Source: Streptantibioticus silvisoli (GTDB taxonomy: Bacteria > Actinomycetota > Actinomycetes > Streptomycetales > Streptomycetaceae). From it: DNA of 46,910 bases. Position 1 is the first letter of the stretch. The number at the start of each line of letters is the position of its first letter. The position numbers and the translations under genes were made by a program. The notes under the pieces were generated by a model, which was not told where the DNA came from, made no database searches, and saw nothing but the letters and a program-made list of their open reading frames with translations. The stretch covers positions 1 to 46,910 of the forward strand of contig NZ_JAAGKO020000061.1 of the NCBI RefSeq assembly GCF_027947535.2. The letters run 5' to 3'. Below are positions 15,786-23,160 of this stretch, one piece after another.

Positions 15786-17192
15786 CTACCTCGGCAGGGC
15801 GGCGGCCGGGGTCGCGGTGAACGCCTCGATCTCGCCGCGGACCGCGCGCGCCTCGGCCGCGTCGAGCCAGCGGGGGTCGCGCAGGGCGGTGTGGATCTGG
15901 CGGACCGAGGCGACGACACCGTTGATGCGCTGCTCGGCGGGCAGGTCCAGCACCGGCCGCAGCGCGTCCGCCACCCCGTCGAGCGTGCCGGCCCTGACCC
16001 GGGCGAGCGCGAGGTCGGTCTGGGAGCCGGCCTGGTCGCCGAAGGCCCACTCCTGCGGGGTGGCCTGCTCGTAGGCGGTCACCGCGGCCCGGGCGGCCCG
16101 CTCGGCGTCGGGCGCGTGCGGCAGCCAGGCCAGGGTGTCGGCGGCGTAGTACAGCCGGCGCGGTTCGGAGAACGTCATGATGCCGCTGAAGTCGTCGAGG
16201 TCGTCGCGGGTGACGGCGGCGCGGGCCTCCTCGGCGCGGTGGATCGAGGCGCGGGCGGTGTCGGCGTCCCCGAGGGCGGCGCTGGCGCGGGCGTGCAGGC
16301 CGGCCAGCCAGACGGCGGTCGTGCCGGTGGTGGGCATGCCGGTGCCCAGCGCCGCGTAGTGCGCGGCGTCCTGGTGGCGGCCGGCCCAGTAGGTGATGAG
16401 CGACTGGAGTCCGCGCACCCAGGCGCGCATCGCGGGGTGGTCGGCGTTGTCGGCGCAGACGTAGGCGGTCCTGGCCTGCGTCATGGCGGAGTAGGTGTCG
16501 CCCAGGTCGTGACTGGCCTTGGCGAGCATGCCGGAGGTGATCGCGGACAGCAGGTACAACTCCCGTGCCTGGCGCGGCTGGACGCGGCCCTGTTCCAGCA
16601 GCCGGAAGGACAGGTCCTGCATCTCGACCAGGTCACCGAGCAGGGTGGTCAGCGGTGTGCACGGGTAGGCGACGGTCAACCGCCGTACCTCCTGCTGGAG
16701 TTGGTCCAGCGTCTCGCGTCCGACACTGCTGCCTTCCGTCATCGCGCTGAATCGGAACGCACGACGAGCCGCCATGACGACCTGCCTTTCTATGGTGTCC
16801 CGGCCGGCGGCCTCGCCGGCCCGGGGACGGGCGGTGAACTCGGCACTGGACAGGGCGCGTCGGTCCACCGGCGGAACGACGTGCCGTAACGGTGTGACGG
16901 GTCGGGGCCGTGGTGGCGCCCGCCGGGCGGCGGGCGCCAGGAGCGCGTCGACCGGTTCGCCGAACATCGCCTCCAGCACCCGGCACAGCGCCGGATACGG
17001 CCGGGTCTTGATCTCACCGCCGTACCAGCGCTCGAACTGCCGCTTGGAGACGGTCAGTCCCTCCAGCGCGGGGTCGCCCTCGCGCTCGGCCAGTTCGTTC
17101 GCCGCGCGCTCGAACTGGCGCCGGAAGGTCTCGAACACCTGCCAGTGACGGCTGGTGACCAACGCCCGGAGCATGGTGGGTGGTTGAGCCAT
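15786..17192 (-). CDS. XRE-type regulator with C-terminal TPR-like region
   Basis: A 468-residue protein. The first about 85 residues form a Cro/XRE-like helix-turn-helix (LEGLTVSKRQFERWYGGEIK, then RPYPALCRVLEAMFGEPVDALL), the arrangement common in streptomycete cytoplasmic regulators. The rest is helical and Ala/Arg-rich with TPR-like spacing (ARELYLLSAITSGMLAKASHDLGD, AGLHARASAALGDADTARA), probably a peptide or protein sensing domain. The ATG at 17192 is preferred over GTG 17204 because GGGGGA is four to five bases upstream. It is divergent from an RsbW-like ATPase gene. Such pairs are frequent in this group of bacteria and probably tune developmental or stress genes; that role is inference. 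Confidence 0.85.
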   Translation of the reverse strand: MAQPPTMLRALVTSRHWQVFETFRRQFERAANELAEREGDPALEGLTVSKRQFERWYGGEIKTRPYPALCRVLEAMFGEPVDALLAPAARRAPPRPRPVTPLRHVVPPVDRRALSSAEFTARPRAGEAAGRDTIERQVVMAARRAFRFSAMTEGSSVGRETLDQLQQEVRRLTVAYPCTPLTTLLGDLVEMQDLSFRLLEQGRVQPRQARELYLLSAITSGMLAKASHDLGDTYSAMTQARTAYVCADNADHPAMRAWVRGLQSLITYWAGRHQDAAHYAALGTGMPTTGTTAVWLAGLHARASAALGDADTARASIHRAEEARAAVTRDDLDDFSGIMTFSEPRRLYYAADTLAWLPHAPDAERAARAAVTAYEQATPQEWAFGDQAGSQTDLALARVRAGTLDGVADALRPVLDLPAEQRINGVVASVRQIHTALRDPRWLDAAEARAVRGEIEAFTATPAAALPR

Positions 17193-17441
17193 CGCGTCCC
17201 CCACAGTGGGTTGTGGATCAACTCGTCGAGCCCGACCGTAGTGCGAACCGCCCAGGTCAGGGCAGGTGATTCACCCTTCCGGCGGCAGACGGCGGTGCAG
17301 ACGGCGTCACCATGACGGTACCCACGGCGGGCGGTCGTCCACCCCGGACGAAGACGTCGGCATCCGCGTCGTTGCGCCGCCCCTGACGAACCGTCACGCT
17401 CGAATCCGCATCTCCACGAAGCGATGAGGCGGTGATCCACC

Positions 17442-17996
17442 GTGCCGGACGAGGCCATCAGGACACGGCAGTCGAGCGGCACGCGGGCCGGCACGGGGCC
17501 CGCGCCGGCCGCCGCCCCCCGGCACCGCCGGCGCTCCTTCGCCCACCGCGGGGAGTCGGTCGCCGAGGCGCGGCGCTTCGCCGACGAGACGCTGGCCGGC
17601 TGGGGCGTGACCGACCGGCTGGACGACATGCGGCTGTGCCTGTCGGAGATCGCCACGAACGCGGTGGTCCACGTGGCGCCTCCGGCGGTCGGGGGGACTT
17701 CGGCGGTCGGGGCGGTCCCGGCGGTCGGGGGAGGCGGGGCGTCTTCAGTGGTCGGGGCGATCGGGGCGGGCGGGGTGGCCGGCTTCACCGTCACGTTGAT
17801 CCGCGACGCCGCCGGCGTGCTGGTCGAGGTGCGCGACGCCGGTGACGGCCGACCGGTCCGGCACCGCCCCGGCGCGCAGGACACCTGCGGCCGCGGCCTG
17901 CTCCTGGTCGGCGCGCTCGCCGACGGCTGGGGCGTACGGCAGGACCCCGCCGGCAAGACGGTCTGGCTCCGCTTCGCGCTCGCTCCGGAGGGGTGA
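17442..17996 (+). CDS. RsbW-like ATP-binding protein (GHKL, anti-sigma type)
   Basis: A 184-residue single-domain GHKL ATPase. The N box LSEIATNAVVH contains Asn73, the G1 box is VRDAGDG (130-136) and the G2 region is GRGLLLV (150-156). These small kinase-like proteins act as anti-sigma factors or as partners of regulators rather than as full histidine kinases. Between N and G1 boxes, about residues 80-112, lies a Gly/Ala/Val-rich insertion (GGTSAVGAVPAVGGGG and beyond) that replaces the usual short strand and looks like repeat expansion. The start is GTG at 17442; GAGG is about twelve bases upstream. Divergent from the XRE/TPR regulator gene, which suggests a functional pair. Confidence 0.85.
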   Translation: MPDEAIRTRQSSGTRAGTGPAPAAAPRHRRRSFAHRGESVAEARRFADETLAGWGVTDRLDDMRLCLSEIATNAVVHVAPPAVGGTSAVGAVPAVGGGGASSVVGAIGAGGVAGFTVTLIRDAAGVLVEVRDAGDGRPVRHRPGAQDTCGRGLLLVGALADGWGVRQDPAGKTVWLRFALAPEG

Positions 17997-18072
17997 GCCT
18001 CCGGCGGGGTGGTCCTCCGGCGGGGTGGTCCTTCGGCGGGGTGGTCCTTCGGCGGGGTGGTCCTCCGGCGGA
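17983..18072 (+). repeat. 16-bp tandem repeat spanning the ATPase stop codon
   Basis: Four near-identical 16-base units (CTCCGGCGGGGTGGTC or CTTCGG variant) run from 17999 to 18062, with a partial unit after. The preceding unit, 17983-17998, is diverged (CTCCGGAGGGGTGAGC) and contains the stop codon of the ATPase gene. Confidence 0.92.
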
Positions 18073-18192
18073 GGAACGGTTGGCGGCGGAGGCGGCGCGG
18101 TCGACGGAGGCATGTGGGCGGCACCGCGATCCCGGAGGCAGGCACGGTCGGCGGAGGAACGGTCGGCGGCGCGATCCGCGAGGATGGCGGTC

Positions 18193-18690
18193 ATGGACGA
18201 CCGCCCCGCTCCCGCACCGCCCGCCACCGCCGCCATGACGCTGCTCGTCGGCGCCGTCATCGTGCACGACCGGGAGCGCGAGCGCGTCCTGCTGCTGCGG
18301 CGGGGCGCCGGTGCGCGGTTCGCGGCCGGGCTGTGGGACCTGCCGTCCGGCAAGAGCGATCCCGGCGAACCGGTCACGACGACGGCCGTGCGGGAGCTGT
18401 ACGAGGAGACCGGCGTCGTCGTGGCGCCGGAGTCGCTGCGGCTGGCGCACGTCATCCACGGCGCGTGGGGCGTGGAGTCGCCGAACGGCTTCCTGACCGT
18501 CGTCCTCGCCACCGACACGTGGACCGGCGAACCGGTCAACCGCGAACCGGGGAAACACGCACGGGTCGCATGGGTGCGCACCGACTCCGTCCCGGAGGAG
18601 TTCGTCCCCTCGACGGGCGCGGTCCTGCGGGAGTACCTCACCGGTGCGGACCCGGGGGTGCGTTTGCAGGGGTGGGACCGGCGGGGGTGA
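18193..18690 (+). CDS. NUDIX hydrolase
   Basis: A 165-residue NUDIX pyrophosphohydrolase. The full Nudix box Gx5Ex7REUxEExGU is present at residues 53-75, from GKSDPGE to RELYEETGV, with the metal-binding glutamates Glu68, Glu71 and Glu72. Upstream, LLVGAVIVHD and LLLRRGAGARFAAGLWDLPSG give the usual strands. The family hydrolyses nucleoside diphosphates linked to other moieties; the specific substrate is not visible. ATG at 18193 is chosen over ATG 18184 because GAGG stands nine bases before it. The last codons and the stop lie inside a 15-base repeat array, so the C-terminal tail is repeat-derived. Confidence 0.9.
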   Translation: MDDRPAPAPPATAAMTLLVGAVIVHDRERERVLLLRRGAGARFAAGLWDLPSGKSDPGEPVTTTAVRELYEETGVVVAPESLRLAHVIHGAWGVESPNGFLTVVLATDTWTGEPVNREPGKHARVAWVRTDSVPEEFVPSTGAVLREYLTGADPGVRLQGWDRRG

Positions 18691-18785
18691 GGACCGCGGG
18701 GGTGGGACCGGCCGGGGTGACGTCGGCCGGGGTGACGTCGGCCGGGGTGACGTCGGCCGGGGTGACGTCGGCCGGGGTGGCCCGG
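18666..18785 (+). repeat. 15-bp tandem repeat spanning the NUDIX stop codon
   Basis: Eight units of 15 bases: three diverged copies (from 18666, 18681 and 18696), four identical copies of GCCGGGGTGACGTCG (18711-18770) and a final diverged copy (18771-18785). The stop codon at 18688-18690 falls in the second unit. The array ends about 110 bases before the PRPP synthetase start. Confidence 0.93.
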
Positions 18786-18893
18786 GCCGGCAAGCACGGC
18801 GGCTACCGGCGCGGTCCGGCACCCGTGACGGTGCCGGGCGGCCGGTAGGCTCCGCGGCGAGCCGCCCGTACCGACCCCAAAAGGATCGTCCCT

Positions 18894-19838
18894 GTGCGCG
18901 ACATCGCCGTCTTCAGTGGCAGTGCCCATCCGGAACTCGCGGCGGAGGTCTGCTCCCATCTGGGGGTGCCGCTGCACCCGGTGCGGGTCAGCCGGTTCGC
19001 CAACGACTGCCTGGAGGTGCAGCTCCAGGCGAACTGCCGCGAGCGCGACGTCTACCTGATCCAGCCGCTGGTCGCCCCGGTGCAGGAGAACCTCGTCGAG
19101 CTGCTGCTCATGCTGGACGCCGCGCGCGGCGCCTCCGCGGCCCGCACCACGGTCGTCATGCCGCACTACGCCTACGCCCGGTCCGACAAGAAGGACGCGC
19201 CGCGCATCTCCATCGGCGGCCGGCTGGTGGCCGACCTGATGGTGGCGGCGGGGGCCAGCCGGGTACTGGCGATGACGCTGCACTCCCCGCAGGTGCACGG
19301 CTTCTTCAGCGTCCCCGTCGACCACCTGCACGCGCTGCGCGAACTGGCGGCGCACTTCCGGCACTCCGACCTGTCCAACGCGGTCGTCGTCTCCCCCGAC
19401 CTGGGCAACGCCAAGGAGGCCGCCGCGTTCGCCCGCATGCTGGGGGTGCCGGTGGCGGCCGGCGCCAAGCAGCGGTTCAGCGACGACCGGGTCAGCATCG
19501 CCTCGGTCATCGGCGAGGTCGCCGGGCGGGACGTCATCGTGCTGGACGACGAGATCGCCAAGGGCAGCACGGTCCTCGAACTCCTGGAACGCCTGCGGGA
19601 GTTGGGCGTCGCCTCGGTACGGGTGGCCTGCACGCACGGGTTGTTCTCCTCCGGTGCGCTGGGCCGGCTCGGCGCGCAGCCGGAGGTGCGGGAGATCGTC
19701 TGCACCAACACCGTGCCGGTGCCCGCCGACGACCGCACCGACAAGCTGACCGTGCTGTCGATCGCGCCGGCGCTGGCCGAGGCGATGCGCCGCATCCACA
19801 ACGGCGAGTCGGTCAGCGCGCTGTTCGACGAGAACTGA
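18894..19838 (+). CDS. Ribose-phosphate pyrophosphokinase family, divergent PRPP loop
   Basis: A 314-residue homologue of PRPP synthetase, which transfers pyrophosphate from ATP to ribose 5-phosphate. Seen: an N-terminal AVFSGSAHPELA, SRFANDCLEVQL, VMPHYAYARSDKKDAPRISIG for ATP, TLHSPQVHGFF in place of the usual DLHAxQxQGFF, and VVVSPDLGNAKEA. The PRPP-binding loop is LDDEIAKGST (218-226), unlike the usual DDMIDTGGT, with Lys replacing a conserved Thr/Gly position. It is therefore a family paralogue whose activity or regulation may differ from the housekeeping enzyme. Start GTG at 18894 follows AAAAGGATC. A terminator directly follows the stop. Confidence 0.85.
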   Translation: MRDIAVFSGSAHPELAAEVCSHLGVPLHPVRVSRFANDCLEVQLQANCRERDVYLIQPLVAPVQENLVELLLMLDAARGASAARTTVVMPHYAYARSDKKDAPRISIGGRLVADLMVAAGASRVLAMTLHSPQVHGFFSVPVDHLHALRELAAHFRHSDLSNAVVVSPDLGNAKEAAAFARMLGVPVAAGAKQRFSDDRVSIASVIGEVAGRDVIVLDDEIAKGSTVLELLERLRELGVASVRVACTHGLFSSGALGRLGAQPEVREIVCTNTVPVPADDRTDKLTVLSIAPALAEAMRRIHNGESVSALFDEN

Positions 19839-19859
19839 CCGGGCGATCCGGCCGCCCGG
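19839..19859 (+). terminator. Terminator of the PRPP synthetase gene
   Basis: CCGGGCG (19839-19845) and CGCCCGG (19853-19859) pair perfectly around a 7-base loop, starting at the base after the stop codon. Confidence 0.6.
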
Positions 19860-20000
19860 CGACCCGCGTTCGTCGCGTGGGCCTCCGGCGGGGACGAATC
19901 GTAGATGCCGCCCGGTGTGACCGGCCTCCACGAAGCAGCCCCGCACGGCCGTCCCCATCGCCGCCCCCGATCACCACTGTCAGCGTTCCGACCCCCGCCG

Positions 20001-20060
20001 CCCTCACCCCCGCCGCACCGGCCACCATCAGCACCCTCACCCCCGCCGCACCGGCCACCG
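20001..20060. repeat. 33-bp direct repeat in the gap before tRNA-Lys
   Basis: The segment CCCTCACCCCCGCCGCACCG plus six further bases at 20001 recurs 33 bases later at 20034. The surrounding 19860-20120 stretch has no gene. Confidence 0.75.
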
Positions 20061-20144
20061 GTGCCGTCGCCCTGCTCCGGCCCACCCGGCGCACCGCTCG
20101 GCGCGCGCCGGCCTCCGCCCGGTCCTGAGCACCCCTGACCATGG

Positions 20145-20150
20145 GATAAA
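20145..20150 (+). promoter_or_regulatory. -10 box candidate for tRNA-Lys
   Basis: TAAACT stands 17 bases before the tRNA in an AT-rich patch (GGGATAAACTTCTTCTCG). The -35 region is unclear; CCTGAG at 20122-20127 has 17-base spacing but is a weak match. Confidence 0.4.
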
Positions 20151-20167
20151 CTTCTTCTCGTCGGTGA

Positions 20168-20243
<76 letters not shown>

Positions 20244-20248
20244 CACGG

Positions 20249-20276
20249 AAGGCCCCCCGGTTCACCGGGGGGCCTT
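20249..20276. terminator. Bidirectional terminator tRNA-Lys / ABC permease
   Basis: Perfect 12-bp arms AAGGCCCCCCGG and CCGGGGGGCCTT around the loop TTCA. The flanking A and T residues allow termination from both sides, serving the tRNA and the convergent ABC permease gene. Confidence 0.9.
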
Positions 20277-20303
20277 CGTGCTGCCCGGTCCCTGCCCGGC
20301 CCG

Positions 20304-21173
20304 TCACCGCGCCAGCCGGCCCAGCAGGCTGGACGCCGCGGTGATGCCGGCGAGGGCGGCCACAAGCAGGACGCCGAAGTCGAGCAGCAGGTGGGCGTGG
20401 GTGCCCAGCAGCAGGCCGCGCAGCGCGTCGACCTCGTAGCTGAGCGGGTTGATGCGGCTGAGGACCTGGAGCCAGCCGGGCATCACCGCGACCGGGTAGA
20501 GGGCGTTCGACGCGAAGAACAACGGCATCGTGATCGCTTGTCCAATGCCCATCAGCCGGTCGCGGGTCAGCACGATGCCGGCGATCGACATCGACAGGCA
20601 GGAGAAGAACGCCGAGCCGAGGATGACGGCCACGACGACGCCGAGCAGCTTGAGCGGGTTCCAGGTCAGCGAGACGCCGAGGATCGCGGCGAGCACCACC
20701 ACGACCACCGCCTGGATGACCGACTTCACCCCGGCCGCGAACGCCTTGCCGGTGATGAGCGCGGCCCGCGGGGTCGGGGTGACCAGGAGTTTCGTCAGGA
20801 CGCCGGCGTCGCGTTCCCAGATGATCATGATGCCGTAGAAGATGGCGATGAACATCGCGGACTGCGCGATGATGCCCGGCGCCAGGTAGTCGAGGTACGG
20901 CACGCCGGGCGTCGGGATGGCGTGGATGCGGGTGAACGTCTCGCCGAAGATCAGCAGCCACAGCGCCGGCTGCACCGCCCGGGTGTACAGCTCGGTGCGG
21001 TCGTGGCGCAGCTTCTGGAGTTCGACCAGGCACATCGCCCAGGCCCGCGCGGCCGGCACCCGCCAGCCGGAACGGGGGGTGGGCGGGGTCAGCAGCAGGT
21101 CGAGCTGGTCGACGGGCCGGGCGGTGGTGGCGTCAGCCGACCCGGGTCGCGGTGCGGCGGGTGCTTCGGACAC
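20304..21173 (-). CDS. ABC-2 type transporter permease (DrrB-like)
   Basis: A 289-residue integral membrane protein with about six hydrophobic segments, including LWLLIFGETF, IIAQSAMFIAIFYGIMIIW, VIQAVVVVVLAAILGV and ILGSAFFSCLSMSIAGIVL. The signature region MPLFFASNALYPVAVMPGWL followed by INPLSYEVDALRGLL is typical of ABC-2 permeases of the daunorubicin exporter (DrrB) group. The cytosolic lead of about 60 residues is Ala/Pro-rich. GTG at 21173 is preferred (GGGAGGGG nine bases upstream), giving a 41-base overlap with the ATPase gene; ATG at 21194 is an alternative. With that ATPase it forms a small-molecule exporter, controlled by the MarR protein at the head of the operon. Confidence 0.88.
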   Translation of the reverse strand: MSEAPAAPRPGSADATTARPVDQLDLLLTPPTPRSGWRVPAARAWAMCLVELQKLRHDRTELYTRAVQPALWLLIFGETFTRIHAIPTPGVPYLDYLAPGIIAQSAMFIAIFYGIMIIWERDAGVLTKLLVTPTPRAALITGKAFAAGVKSVIQAVVVVVLAAILGVSLTWNPLKLLGVVVAVILGSAFFSCLSMSIAGIVLTRDRLMGIGQAITMPLFFASNALYPVAVMPGWLQVLSRINPLSYEVDALRGLLLGTHAHLLLDFGVLLVAALAGITAASSLLGRLAR

Positions 21174-22239
21174 TGCGGAAATCCCCTCCCTCATCGCCGA
21201 GCCCACTGCCGGCGACGTCGCGGAAGACGTCCTCCAGGGTCGGCTCGGAGTCGTCGGCGCGGCGTTCGCGCAGGTCGGCCTTGAGTTCGCCGGGCGTGCC
21301 GAGCGCGCGGATACGGCCCCGGTGCATGAGCGCGACCCGGTCGCAGTACTGGTCGGCCTCGTCCATGTAGTGCGTGGTGACCAGCACCGTCATGCCGGTG
21401 GCCCGGCGGACCGCGTCGATGTGCTCCCAGACGCTGGTGCGCGCGATCGGGTCCAGGCCGATGGTCGGCTCGTCGAGCATCAGCAGGCGCGGCGCGCTGA
21501 CCAGGGCCTGCGCGAGTTCGAGGCGGCGGACCATGCCACCGGAGTACGTCTTGGCCAGCCGGTCGGCGGACTCCAGCAGGTCCACCGCCTCCAGCGCCTG
21601 CTGGACCCGGGCGGCCCGTTCCTTACGGGAGACGTCGAAGACCCGGGCGAACAGCGTGACGTTCTCCCGCCCGGTGAGCCCGCCGTCGGCGGACAGCTGC
21701 TGGGGGACGTAGCCGAGCAGGCGGCGCACGGCCATCGCCTCCTTCGCCGCGTCGTGGCCGAAGACGGTGACCTTGCCGGACGGCACCGGCAGCAGCGTCG
21801 TCATGCAGCGGATCACGGTGGTCTTGCCGGCACCGTTCGGCCCGAGCAGCCCGAAGACCTCACCGGCGCCGACCCGCAGGTCGACCCGGTCGACGGCCCG
21901 GGTCTCCCCGAAGACGTACGACAGGCCCGCACAGACGACGGCGTCGGGCGAGCCGGGGGCGGGGCGCTCCGCGGGGGTGGCGGGGCGCTCCGCGGGGGTG
22001 GCGCCGGTACGGGTGGCGCCGGTACGGGTGGCGTCCGCGGCGGTCGGGGTGGCAGCGTCCGCACCGGTCGGGGTGAGGCTGCCGGGGTCGGCGCCGGCTT
22101 CCGTTTCCGCGCCGGTGGGGTTCCCGTTCGCGCCGCCGCCGGCGTTCTCGTTCGCGTTCGCGCCGCCGCCGGCGTTCCCGTTCACGCCCGCGCCGACGTC
22201 GGCGTTCGCGTCGGCGCGGGGGCGCTCTTCGTCGCTCAT
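21133..22239 (-). CDS. ABC transporter ATP-binding protein (DrrA-like)
   Basis: A 368-residue ATPase. Residues 1-98 are low-complexity Ala/Gly/Asn/Thr with short repeats (AGGGANAN, AGGGANGN; TPAERPA twice) and no known role. The nucleotide-binding domain has Walker A GPNGAGKTT (133-141), Q-loop YVPQQ, signature YSGGMVRRLELA, Walker B LLMLDEPTIGLD and the switch histidine in VTTHYMDEAD, followed by the DrrA-type C-terminal extension (EPTLEDVF). It powers the permease encoded just downstream. ATG at 22239 overlaps the MarR stop in ATGA, so translation is coupled. The exported compound is unknown; drug or antibiotic efflux is the usual role. Confidence 0.92.
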   Translation of the reverse strand: MSDEERPRADANADVGAGVNGNAGGGANANENAGGGANGNPTGAETEAGADPGSLTPTGADAATPTAADATRTGATRTGATPAERPATPAERPAPGSPDAVVCAGLSYVFGETRAVDRVDLRVGAGEVFGLLGPNGAGKTTVIRCMTTLLPVPSGKVTVFGHDAAKEAMAVRRLLGYVPQQLSADGGLTGRENVTLFARVFDVSRKERAARVQQALEAVDLLESADRLAKTYSGGMVRRLELAQALVSAPRLLMLDEPTIGLDPIARTSVWEHIDAVRRATGMTVLVTTHYMDEADQYCDRVALMHRGRIRALGTPGELKADLRERRADDSEPTLEDVFRDVAGSGLGDEGGDFRSVRSTRRTATRVG

Positions 22240-22691
22240 GTCCCCTCCACTTCCTCGTGCAGGCGCTGCGCGAGCCTGCGCAACGCGGGCAACGCGGCCG
22301 CCAGGAGCGCCTGGTCGGCGCCGGACATCGCGGCCACCTGGCGGGCGACGAGTTCGCCGCGCCGGGCACGCCAGTCGGCCAGCCGGGCCAGCCCGTCCGC
22401 CGTGGGGCGCAGCAGCGCGGAACGCCGGTCGCCCGGGTCGGTCCCGCGGCTCAGCAACCCGGCGGCGGTGAGCTGGTTGACCAGCGTCGAGACGGAGTTC
22501 CCGGCGAGGTACAGCTCCTTGGCCGCCGCCGAGACACCGATCCCCGGCCGTTCCGCGACCAGCGCCAGCAGCTCGGTCTGCGCGCCGCGCAGCCGGGGCC
22601 CGGCCACGTCGCGGCGAACCCGCCGCCGCACCAGCCGCTGAATGCCGGCCAGCACCTCCGCGAGCCCACTGGGAAGCTCCGCCGTCGTCAC
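22236..22691 (-). CDS. MarR family transcriptional regulator
   Basis: A 151-residue winged-helix regulator. The helices PRLRGAQTELLALVAERPGI and VSAAAKELYLAGNSVSTLVNQL are the MarR DNA-binding core, and the wing is GLLSRGTDPGDRRSALLRPT, with the DxRxxxLxLT-type motif. MarR proteins repress transport or stress genes until a small ligand binds. It heads a three-gene operon with an ABC ATPase (4-base overlap) and permease, so it probably senses the exported compound. The start is GTG at 22691; no Shine-Dalgarno site is evident, and a -10-like box six bases upstream suggests a leaderless transcript. Confidence 0.9.
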   Translation of the reverse strand: MTTAELPSGLAEVLAGIQRLVRRRVRRDVAGPRLRGAQTELLALVAERPGIGVSAAAKELYLAGNSVSTLVNQLTAAGLLSRGTDPGDRRSALLRPTADGLARLADWRARRGELVARQVAAMSGADQALLAAALPALRRLAQRLHEEVEGT

Positions 22692-22697
22692 ATCTTC

Positions 22698-22703
22698 ACG
22701 TTA
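22698..22703 (-). promoter_or_regulatory. -10 box suggesting leaderless MarR mRNA
   Basis: On the minus strand TAACGT lies six bases upstream of the MarR GTG start, the distance expected when transcription begins at the start codon. TGGTCA 18 bases further up is a weak -35. The box is part of an AT-rich GTTAAC dyad that could be the MarR operator. Confidence 0.45.
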
Positions 22704-23090
22704 ACTCTTTGTCCGAGGTAATGACCAGAGCTCCGCTGCCGGACCCCACCGGAGGCACGCCTCGGGACCGGGCACCGGGCTCCCACCTGCGGTGAAGCCG
22801 ATGCGGCTCCCGGGCCTCCCCCTCAGCGGTGCGCCCCTCCAGGCCGCCGCTCTCCGGCAGCCACCGAGTACCCCGCAGGCCCTCGCCGCCGCGCACCCAT
22901 TCCGCCGCCGCGTCCTCCCCGTTCCCCGACCCCTCCGGCGCTCCCCCATCCAACGTGGTACCGCACGCGGCCGAGTTGGGCGAGGCCCCTCCGCGCCGAC
23001 GGCGGACCGCTCACCAGTGGGTCGGACGGTTCCCGGTGCCACGGTTTGCGCGCCGGAGGCACGACATGACACCTCCGGAGACGCGGCGAC
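22704..23090. other. Intergenic, no gene seen
   Basis: No reading frame with a credible start site or family likeness is found between the MarR gene and the collagen-like gene. The stretch reads as uniform GC-rich sequence apart from the MarR promoter at its left edge and the terminator at its right edge. Confidence 0.55.
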
Positions 23091-23118
23091 GCCCCGCCCG
23101 GAGTGTTCCGGGCGGGGC
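23091..23118 (-). terminator. Terminator of the collagen-like gene
   Basis: Twelve-bp perfect stem (GCCCCGCCCGGA with TCCGGGCGGGGC) around GTGT, 43 bases past the stop codon on the minus strand. Confidence 0.85.
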
Positions 23119-23160
23119 TGCCGTTCCACGCTTTGACGGTCGGGTTCCCTGGACCTGGAA

